In this document: piece by piece, positions 1 through 4,495 of the stretch
How positions within the stretch are numbered: the stretch's first letter is position 1
Layout of the letters: every line of letters begins with the position of its first letter
Source: an uncultured Eubacteriales bacterium
GTDB taxonomy: Bacteria > Bacillota > Clostridia > Oscillospirales > Acutalibacteraceae
DNA: 6,096 nt
Assembly (NCBI GenBank): GCA_900321195.1
Contig: ONVG01000180.1
Coordinates: forward strand, 3,338 to 9,433
Direction: 5' to 3'
Made by a program: the position numbers and the translations under genes
The notes under the pieces: model-generated
The model's database searches: none
The model's input: only the letters and a program-made list of their open reading frames with translations
What the model was told of the DNA's origin: nothing

Positions 1-18
1 AACCTCTATGTCTATATT

Positions 19-124
19 TTAGCAACAGCTATCTATGTTGTCAAGGGAAAAGTCAGCCTTACGGCTGACGGGCAATTCATCCCACCGCCTTAGAGGCGGT
101 GGACTTCTTGCCCATTCAGGTTAA
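19..124 (+). mobile_element. Putative IS200/IS605-type element end (omega-RNA-like hairpins), non-autonomous remnant
   Basis: Seen: three consecutive hairpins. The first is weak (CAACA 23-27 with TGTTG 36-40). The second is GTCAGCC 52-58 with GGCTGAC 63-69, loop TTAC. The third is a two-tier hairpin in which GGGCAA 70-75 pairs with TTGCCC 108-113 around a perfect 9-bp stem, CCACCGCCT 82-90 with AGGCGGTGG 94-102, loop TAG. The string from GGGCAATTCATCCC through the GC-rich hairpin to CTTCTTGCCC resembles, from memory, right ends of TnpB-carrying IS200/IS605 elements, where this region also forms the 3' part of the omega RNA. No TnpA or TnpB coding sequence is visible, so this is either the 3' edge of an element extending left of the window or a small palindrome-associated derivative. 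The boundaries given are simply the sequence between the two flanking 11-bp repeats and are uncertain. Confidence 0.45.
43..69 (-). terminator. Candidate intrinsic terminator for the pyridoxamine kinase gene
   Basis: Read on the minus strand, the 7-bp stem GTCAGCC / GGCTGAC (69-63 and 58-52, loop GTAA) is followed directly by TTTTCCCTT. This fits a rho-independent terminator about 80 bases downstream of the kinase stop codon. The hairpin is part of the mobile-element-like cluster, so an inserted element end may have supplied or replaced the terminator. Only four U residues are uninterrupted, so its strength is uncertain. Confidence 0.4.
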
Positions 125-146
125 ATGTCTATATTAACTATAAAAT

Positions 147-974
147 TCAGACTGAAAGCTCACCAAGAAGCTCCTCAAAGCAAACTCCGTCCTGATAAGG
201 TATATCCATACTGTCACTCAGCTCAACTGCACGGCTCACAAAGTCAGCCGCCATTTTAACAGAGCTTTCAAAATCGACTCCGTTCACGCTGTTTGCAGCT
301 ATTATTGATGCAAACACATCTCCGGTACCTGCATGGGCAGTACCTGAGCATTTATGGCTGTACAGAGAACAGTGTCCGTCCTCACGGCTTATGAAATCTG
401 ATATCATATCGCCATGCGTTATTCCGGTTATAACTATATCCCTTGCGCCTTCATTTCTCAGACGGGCGGCGATATATTCCAGCTCGGAAAGCTCAAACCT
501 TCTGCTGCTGTACGGAACATCCGCAAGAATACAGGCTTCCGTAAGATTGGGCGTCAGTATAGTAGAAAGCGGTATCAGCTTTTTCAATTCAAGACAAAGC
601 TCTGTGTCTATCGTAGCATATCTTTCTCCGTTATCACCCATAACAGGGTCTATCACTATAGATGTATCCTTATCGGCAAAGCGCTTTATAAAATCGATTA
701 TCAGCTCGACCTGTCTTACCGAGCCTAAAAATCCCGTGTATATACCGTCAAATGAAAGTCCTAATTTTTCCCATTTCATATAGTATGCCTTCATCTTATC
801 GGTATAATCATCAAAGAAAAAATCCTGATAACCCGTATGATTTGAAAGCACAGCCGTAGGCAGGGCACAGCACTGTATCTTCATGGCTGATATTATAGGT
901 ATAGACACTGTAAGCGAGCATCTGCCGAAGCCTGAAAAATCATTCACTACAGCTATTTTCTTCTGCCTTTTCAA
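147..974 (-). CDS. pdxK: Pyridoxal/pyridoxamine kinase (vitamin B6 salvage)
   Basis: This 275-residue cytoplasmic enzyme phosphorylates pyridoxal, pyridoxamine or pyridoxine with ATP, feeding pyridoxal phosphate salvage. It shows the ribokinase-like fold of the PdxK/PdxY family: N-terminal NDFSGFGRCS (11-20), SNHTGY (44-49), IDPVMGDNG (108-116), TPNLTEA (141-147) and the anion-hole/catalytic loop GTAHAGTGD (211-219), with Asp219 the expected general base. Length is normal for the family and no key motif is missing. The start is a TTG codon at 974-972. An in-frame stop lies 12 codons upstream and no in-frame ATG or GTG lies between, and the next Met (residue 31) would remove the first motif. 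GGGGTGG, 4 bases upstream, serves as the ribosome site. The gene is transcribed alone, divergent from the membrane-protein gene. Whether it prefers pyridoxamine or pyridoxal (pdxK versus pdxY) cannot be told from the sequence. Confidence 0.93.
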   Translation of the reverse strand: MKRQKKIAVVNDFSGFGRCSLTVSIPIISAMKIQCCALPTAVLSNHTGYQDFFFDDYTDKMKAYYMKWEKLGLSFDGIYTGFLGSVRQVELIIDFIKRFADKDTSIVIDPVMGDNGERYATIDTELCLELKKLIPLSTILTPNLTEACILADVPYSSRRFELSELEYIAARLRNEGARDIVITGITHGDMISDFISREDGHCSLYSHKCSGTAHAGTGDVFASIIAANSVNGVDFESSVKMAADFVSRAVELSDSMDIPYQDGVCFEELLGELSV

Positions 975-1000
975 GAAACCACCCCATTTTTCACTTCCTT

Positions 1001-1029
1001 ATAATATTACATCTGAATGATCATGTCAA
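1001..1029 (-). promoter_or_regulatory. Sigma-A-type promoter of the pyridoxamine kinase gene
   Basis: On the minus strand there is a perfect -35 box TTGACA (1029-1024), a 17-base spacer and a -10 box TATTAT (1006-1001, five of six matches). The predicted start near 994 leaves a leader of only about 20 bases before the TTG start codon. The AAGGA at 1000-996 then falls between the -10 box and the transcript start, so it probably does not act as a ribosome site. Confidence 0.7.
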
Positions 1030-1077
1030 TCGATCAGCTGTCAGCCGCTAATTGTTTTATATTTTTCATAAAAATAT

Positions 1078-1106
1078 TTGAATATTGATAAAACTTGTGG
1101 TATAAT
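1078..1106 (+). promoter_or_regulatory. Sigma-A-type promoter with extended -10, upstream of the 1141 gene
   Basis: The -35 box is TTGAAT (1078-1083), followed by a 17-base spacer and a perfect -10 box TATAAT (1101-1106) preceded by TGG (extended -10). A leader of roughly 28 bases would follow, with AGAGGAG at 1126-1132 placed 8 bases before the ATG at 1141. It is divergent from the kinase promoter, with about 50 bases between the two -35 boxes. Confidence 0.75.
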
Positions 1107-1140
1107 ATAAACCTAAGTTCATAAAAGAGGAGTAAGAGAA

Positions 1141-1848
1141 ATGGAAAAATATATGGAACTGGACAATATGGATGCATACTATGAGCAGGATGTCAAAAGA
1201 AAAATGTCAAGCTCTACGATATCTGCACTTATACTTTCACTTGTAGTAATAGTTGTGATAATGGTACTTAGCATTTATCTTTCGTTTACTGTTCTTACAT
1301 GGTTCTTCCCTATAGCTCTCATAATGCTTGGACTCGGAATATACCTTATATATTACATCCTTAAAAATTCCCGTGTCGAATATGAATATACCTTTGTACT
1401 CGGCGAACTCAGGATAGCAAGGATAAAGGGCAGGGCGAAAAGAAAAAATATAACATATTTTGATGTAAAAGCTATTGATGATATCGGAAAGTATATAAAC
1501 CCCGAAACAGGAAAGAAAAACATAGACGCATCAAAATATCCGAATCTTCTTCATGCCGCTGTAAATGACGATAACCTCGAAACATATTACATGGTAATAC
1601 ATGACAAAATAAGACGCAAGCCTGCCGTACTGCTGTTTACTCCGAATGACAGGACGCTCGAAATGATAAAGCCTTATCTTTCCGTTCCGCTCAAAAAGAA
1701 ATTTCTCCTGATAAAGAAAGAGGAAGAAAAGATAAAAAAGGAAATAGAGGCTGCTATGGAAGAACAGGAGCAGGTATCGGATAACGAAGAAAAAAAGTCT
1801 GGCGATACGGAGAAAAAAACTGACGCTGATAAAAAAATCGGGGAATGA
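1141..1848 (+). CDS. DUF6106-like two-helix membrane protein with charged C-terminal tail
   Basis: This 235-residue protein has unknown function. After a short polar N-terminus (MDAYYEQDVKRK, residues 9-21 region) come two hydrophobic segments, about 26-48 and 52-74, joined by only a few residues, so a membrane hairpin is likely. A soluble domain (about 79-188) follows with EYEYTFVLGEL (80-90), a basic stretch GRAKRKN (97-103), YFDVKAI (106-112) and VLLFTPNDRTLEMIKPYL (163-180). This order, two helices followed by EYEY and then a 'LFTPN' strand, matches my recollection of the DUF6106 family of Firmicutes; no profile was run. Residues 190-235 are almost all Lys, Glu and Asp, probably a helical or disordered cytoplasmic tail. 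The ATG start has a strong AGAGGAG site 8 bases upstream. Its own promoter and a following terminator suggest a single-gene transcript. Confidence 0.85.
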   Translation: MEKYMELDNMDAYYEQDVKRKMSSSTISALILSLVVIVVIMVLSIYLSFTVLTWFFPIALIMLGLGIYLIYYILKNSRVEYEYTFVLGELRIARIKGRAKRKNITYFDVKAIDDIGKYINPETGKKNIDASKYPNLLHAAVNDDNLETYYMVIHDKIRRKPAVLLFTPNDRTLEMIKPYLSVPLKKKFLLIKKEEEKIKKEIEAAMEEQEQVSDNEEKKSGDTEKKTDADKKIGE

Positions 1849-1854
1849 TATCAC

Positions 1855-1892
1855 AGGTGCTTTTCCGTATGTGAAAAGTGCCTTTATTTTAT
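1855..1892 (+). terminator. Intrinsic terminator after the DUF6106-like gene
   Basis: AGGTGCTTTTC (1855-1865) pairs with GAAAAGTGCCT (1873-1883) over 11 bp, including two G-U pairs, with a 7-base loop, followed by the U-rich tract TTTATTTTAT. It lies 6 bases after the stop codon of the upstream gene and ends about 25 bases before the next start. The downstream repair-enzyme gene therefore needs either read-through or a promoter overlapping this hairpin; I could not identify a convincing one. Confidence 0.6.
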
Positions 1893-1917
1893 ACATCTTT
1901 GAATGGAGTGAGCTGAT

Positions 1918-3345
1918 ATGATAGTTGTAAACAGCGAAACGATGAGAAATATTGAAAGCGCGGCGGAAAACAGCGGCATCAAAATGGAAAGCCTTATGGA
2001 AAAAGCCGGCGTAAGAGTCGCCGAATTGGCATCAAAGATAATTTCCGAGAAAAAGCTGACAAAGGTATGCATAGCATGCGGCTCAGGAAACAACGGCGGC
2101 GACGGATTTGTTGCTGCAAGAATGCTTGCAAAGCTTTGCAGCGTGAAAGTCATAATAGTATCGGAAGTTAAAAGTCCGCTTGCTAAAATGAATTTAGGTC
2201 TGCTGCCGGATAATGTCGAGGTGCTTTATTATACTTCAAGATACTATGAAAGCGTTGGTATAATAAAAGAGGCTGAAATGATAATAGACGCTGTATACGG
2301 CATCGGATTCAGAGGCGAGCTTTCGGCAGAGTCCGCAAACCTTATGGAAATGTGCGGCGAAAATAAAACAGCCGTAAAAATAGCGGTAGACCTGCCGAGC
2401 GGCGCTGTATGCGATACGGGTGCTGTGTCGTTCGGATGCTTCAAGGCTGATTATACAGTTTCATTCACAGCCTTAAAGCCTGCACATGTTCTCTATCCGT
2501 CAGCCGATTTCTGCGGAGAGATACTGGTAAAAAGCGTCGGCGTACCTTCACGGCTCATGCGCCACAGTCCGTTCATTATGATGACAACAGATACATATAT
2601 ATCAGCAAATCCGCTGCCGCAAAAGGAAAAGTCTGCGCACAAGGGCACAAACGGCACACTTTTGGCTCTGTGCGGTTCTTACGGAATGTCAGGTGCGGCA
2701 GTAATGTCGGGAATGGCTGCGCTGAGAACAGGCATAGGACTTCTGAAAATGGCTGTGCCAAAGTCTATATATACGATAGCAGCAGAAAAACTTCCGGAAG
2801 CTGTATTTATTCCGCTTGAGCAGGATAAGGATGGCATAGTTGACATTGACGAATACGGAAAGCTTGATGAAGCGCTGAGAGGAAATGCAACAGCCGCGCT
2901 CATAGGCTGCGGACTCGGAGTCAACAATAACATAAAAAGTCTTGTCGCACTTCTGATAAGCGGTTCGGATAAACCTCTCGTTATCGATGCAGACGGAATA
3001 AATCTTATAAGCTCGAATATAAATATATTAAAGCGTGCATCAGCGCCGATAATAATAACACCTCACCCCGGTGAAATGGCAAGGCTTATCGGCTCGGATG
3101 TAAACACTGTTCAGAACGACAGATATAATATAGCGAGGAACTTTGCAGGAGAATACGGTGTAACAGTCGTATTGAAGGGTGCAAACACGCTCATTGCTCT
3201 GCCTGACGGACGTGTATATGTCAACATGACAGGCAACAGCGAGATGAACGGTCAGGCAATCGTTGCCCTGCAGGAGCAGGCGACAAATGTGCAGAGAAAT
3301 ATTCAAGGCGTTCAATGCTGCCAAGCGATATTATATCCGAGCTGA
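1918..3345 (+). CDS. nnr: Bifunctional NAD(P)H-hydrate epimerase / ADP-dependent dehydratase, C-terminus disrupted
   Basis: The family repairs hydrated NADH and NADPH. The N-terminal YjeF_N domain epimerises R- to S-NAD(P)HX, and the C-terminal ribokinase-like domain dehydrates S-NAD(P)HX using ADP. The epimerase domain (about 1-210) is intact: GSGNNGGDGFVAAR (55-68), IIDAVYGIGFRGE (122-134) and VDLPSG (157-162). The dehydratase domain (about 230 onward) has KGTNGTLLALCGS (242-254), IGCGLG (329-334), VIDADGIN (355-362), TPHPGEMARL (381-390), VVLKGANTLI (417-426) and MTGN (437-440). After Asn440 the usual stretch with GSGD, the anion hole and catalytic Asp, is absent and the frame ends in an unrelated tail (about 452-475). 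A family-like C-terminus is found in another frame up to 3359. The repair epimerase is probably functional, the dehydratase probably not. GGAG at 1905-1908, 9 bases before the ATG, supports the start. Confidence 0.9.
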   Translation: MIVVNSETMRNIESAAENSGIKMESLMEKAGVRVAELASKIISEKKLTKVCIACGSGNNGGDGFVAARMLAKLCSVKVIIVSEVKSPLAKMNLGLLPDNVEVLYYTSRYYESVGIIKEAEMIIDAVYGIGFRGELSAESANLMEMCGENKTAVKIAVDLPSGAVCDTGAVSFGCFKADYTVSFTALKPAHVLYPSADFCGEILVKSVGVPSRLMRHSPFIMMTTDTYISANPLPQKEKSAHKGTNGTLLALCGSYGMSGAAVMSGMAALRTGIGLLKMAVPKSIYTIAAEKLPEAVFIPLEQDKDGIVDIDEYGKLDEALRGNATAALIGCGLGVNNNIKSLVALLISGSDKPLVIDADGINLISSNINILKRASAPIIITPHPGEMARLIGSDVNTVQNDRYNIARNFAGEYGVTVVLKGANTLIALPDGRVYVNMTGNSEMNGQAIVALQEQATNVQRNIQGVQCCQAILYPS

Positions 3346-3359
3346 AATATATTTTTTAA
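3261..3359 (+). pseudogene. Out-of-frame remnant of the NAD(P)H-hydrate dehydratase C-terminus
   Basis: Read in the frame starting at 3261, the sequence gives RCPAGAGDKCAEKY, then SRRSMLPSDIISELKYIF and a TAA stop at 3357-3359. The AGD-x-C-A-E-K-Y and S-M-L-P-S-D-I-I parts are what the last 25 or so residues of bacterial NAD(P)H-hydrate dehydratases look like. The intact frame of the upstream gene overlaps this segment but encodes an unrelated tail. About 13 codons separate TGN from the AGD motif, where I would expect around 40 in the family, so sequence is missing as well as out of phase. The natural stop at 3359 would sit 15 bases before the lipoprotein start, a normal operon spacing. Confidence 0.75.
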
Positions 3360-3374
3360 AGATGTGGTGATGCT

Positions 3375-3854
3375 TTGAAAAAAGCTCTTATTGTTCTGTC
3401 CCTTTGTACAGCAGTATTTTTTATGCACGGATGTACAGAAGGTTCTCCGCCGCAAATAAACTGCGCATACGAAGGCGATGCAAGCATAGTGTACAACAGC
3501 ATGGAATACGAAGGACATATAAGCTATGTAAACGCAAACACAGCATCCGTTTCACTAAGCTCTCCGAAAACTCTCAAAGGCATAAAGTTCAGCCGTTCGG
3601 ACGGCAGCTGTACATTTTCTCTTGATAATCTCCTGTGCAGGAGCGGATGCAGACTCAATGACAAAAAATCATTTGAAGGATGCTTATTTTCAGCATTTGA
3701 CAGCATAAGCGGCAGCACACTTAATCTAAAGGGCGAAAAAAACGGCATTTACACATTTGTATCCGCCGACAGCAATATCACATGCGATACGGACGATAAC
3801 GGAAGGCTTCTTTCCGTCAAAACGCCCGATATCGAGATAAAAACAAAGGAATAA
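3375..3854 (+). CDS. Small cysteine-rich putative lipoprotein, function unknown
   Basis: This 159-residue protein has an N-terminal export signal: Lys2-Lys3, a hydrophobic stretch (4-17) and a probable lipobox MHGC with Cys20 as the lipidated residue. Positions -3 and -2 are atypical (Met, His), so lipidation is likely but not certain. The mature part would sit on the outer face of the membrane. It holds six further cysteines (30, 79, 88, 92, 103, 137) and repeated beta-type segments. It ends in NGRLLSVKTPDIEIKTKE, a pattern reminiscent of the last strands of LolA/YdcC-like lipoproteins; this resemblance is weak and is inference. The start is TTG at 3375, with GGTGA at 3366-3370 pairing to the 5' side of the anti-Shine-Dalgarno; no in-frame ATG or GTG fits. 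It closely follows the repair-enzyme gene and probably shares its transcript, ending at the terminator from 3863. Confidence 0.75.
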   Translation: MKKALIVLSLCTAVFFMHGCTEGSPPQINCAYEGDASIVYNSMEYEGHISYVNANTASVSLSSPKTLKGIKFSRSDGSCTFSLDNLLCRSGCRLNDKKSFEGCLFSAFDSISGSTLNLKGEKNGIYTFVSADSNITCDTDDNGRLLSVKTPDIEIKTKE

Positions 3855-3862
3855 TAAAAATC

Positions 3863-3906
3863 AAGGCACAGCCTGCTGTTTTACATTAAACAGTAAGCTG
3901 TGCCTT
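3863..3906. terminator. Strong bidirectional intrinsic terminator between convergent genes
   Basis: AAGGCACAGC (3863-3872) pairs perfectly with GCTGTGCCTT (3897-3906), and an inner stem CTGTTT (3876-3881) pairs with AAACAG (3888-3893). On the plus strand AGCTTTTCTCC follows; on the minus strand GATTTTTATTATT follows. It therefore ends both the rightward repair-enzyme/lipoprotein transcript and the leftward 95-codon gene, and fits the convergent layout. The minus-strand U tract is the better of the two. Confidence 0.85.
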
Positions 3907-3917
3907 AGCTTTTCTCC

Positions 3918-3943
3918 ATGACAGAAATTATAATGTCTGTCAT
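3918..3943. other. 8-bp inverted repeat abutting the stop codon of the 95-codon gene
   Basis: ATGACAGA (3918-3925) is the exact inverted complement of TCTGTCAT (3936-3943), with a 10-base A/T-rich loop. Position 3943 is also the last base of the TGA stop of the leftward gene. No U tract follows on either strand, so it is not a simple terminator. It might protect the mRNA 3' end or bind a protein. Confidence 0.45.
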
Positions 3944-4230
3944 CAGTTGGACGGCTCAATATTTTCATCATCTTCGTGAATATACAATGCGCTTTCTTTC
4001 CTGATATATTCTATCATATCATCACGTCCGCTTTTAGTCATAGGGAATGCTCTCTCGGAAACTATATCATCTGTGCTTTTTTCATAGCAGAATACCCCGT
4101 TCCATATTTTTACGGTTATCGTTTCCACTTTTACGTCCGGTATCGCTATATAGTGAAAGCTTCCGCTGCATTCCGTATAGGGATTATCATTCGTGAACCA
4201 TTCTATACTCGGCACATCTTCACATACCAT
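3943..4230 (-). CDS. Small soluble protein, function unknown (95 residues)
   Basis: I do not recognise the family. The protein is acidic, has no signal peptide or membrane segment, and contains three tryptophan/tyrosine-rich stretches: IEWFTNDNPY (9-18), SFHYIAIPDVKVETITVKIWNGVFCYE (24-50 region), and DDMIEYIRKES (70-80) before an acidic end (HEDDENIEPSN). The alternating pattern around 27-50 suggests beta strands followed by one helix. It is judged real because AGAGGAGG sits 8 bases before the ATG, a near-consensus promoter lies just upstream, and a terminator follows the stop. It stands alone between convergent and divergent neighbours, so context gives no functional clue. The overlapping plus-strand frame (3976-4362) has no ribosome site. 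Confidence 0.75.
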   Translation of the reverse strand: MVCEDVPSIEWFTNDNPYTECSGSFHYIAIPDVKVETITVKIWNGVFCYEKSTDDIVSERAFPMTKSGRDDMIEYIRKESALYIHEDDENIEPSN

Positions 4231-4263
4231 GATCTCATCCTCCTCTTTTTCATTAGTCAGTAT

Positions 4264-4292
4264 ATTATACCATGCTTTTTATGTTTTGTCCA
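4264..4292 (-). promoter_or_regulatory. Sigma-A-type promoter with extended -10 for the 95-codon gene
   Basis: On the minus strand: -35 TGGACA (4292-4287, five of six matches), a 17-base spacer, and a perfect TATAAT (4269-4264) preceded by TGG. Transcription would begin near 4257 and give a leader of about 26 bases that carries the AGAGGAGG ribosome site. Confidence 0.75.
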
Positions 4293-4309
4293 AACAATTT
4301 TATCCCGGC

Positions 4310-4337
4310 GCCGGCAAGCTGCCGGTCACTTTTTTTA
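4310..4337 (+). terminator. Stand-alone rightward intrinsic terminator upstream of metG
   Basis: CCGGCA (4311-4316) pairs with TGCCGG (4320-4325) around loop AGC, extended by a G-U pair (4310/4326), and is followed by CAC and eight T residues (4330-4337). It overlaps a 10-base palindrome, CCGGCGCCGG (4305-4314), that could form a competing structure. No rightward gene lies just before it; the nearest one ends at 3854 and has its own terminator. It would therefore stop read-through or antisense transcripts before metG. Confidence 0.6.
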
Positions 4338-4399
4338 TCTTCTTCAAGAAATAACATTTTAACTTTTAACTTTATTAAAGCTTCACACCAATTTTATAG

Positions 4400-4427
4400 T
4401 TGAATTATGCTGAAAAAATGGTATAAT
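4400..4427 (+). promoter_or_regulatory. metG promoter (extended -10)
   Basis: TTGAAT (4400-4405), a 16-base spacer and TATAAT (4422-4427) preceded by TGG. The leader from about 4434 to 4495 is only some 60 bases. It ends with AGGAGG at 4481-4486, 9 bases before the ATG, and contains only a weak 5-bp hairpin (TTCCC 4452-4456 with GGGAA 4471-4475). That is too short for a T-box or SAM riboswitch, so expression looks unregulated by such leaders. Confidence 0.72.
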
Positions 4428-4495
4428 AAATATACAGCGATATAAAAAGAATTCCCGAAAGCTCTGCCCAGGGAAAATACAGGAGGAATGAGATA

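Larger units (their letters stand above)
8..135. repeat. 11-bp direct repeat ATGTCTATATT flanking the hairpin cluster
   Basis: ATGTCTATATT occurs at 8-18 and again, identically and in the same orientation, at 125-135. The copies bracket the hairpin element between them. A short inverted match, AACCT at 1-5 and AGGTT at 118-122, lies close by. The repeat could be a target-site duplication, a duplicated cleavage/target sequence, or the edges of a tandemly repeated unit that continues to the left. IS200/IS605 elements normally make no target duplication, so the repeat does not by itself support that family. Confidence 0.6.

Noticed and set aside
1..93. Open frame from the left edge to a TAG at 91, as a possible TnpB C-terminus
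   Set aside because: The translation (ending in GKVSLTADGQFIPPP) has no TnpB features, and much of it lies inside the hairpins, so it is better read as non-coding.
391..783. Plus-strand frames inside the pyridoxamine kinase gene
   Set aside because: The minus strand encodes a full set of kinase motifs there. The opposite frames show no family motifs and are chance open frames.
3250..3345. Programmed ribosomal frameshift restoring the repair enzyme's C-terminus
   Set aside because: No slippery heptamer or downstream structure is evident, and a shift would still not restore the missing GSGD segment, so mutation or assembly error is simpler.
3976..4362. Plus-strand 128-codon frame opposite the 95-codon gene
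   Set aside because: It has no ribosome site before its ATG, has a Phe/Tyr/Ile-rich antisense composition, and runs through the minus-strand promoter and the terminator at 4310. The minus-strand gene has complete expression signals.
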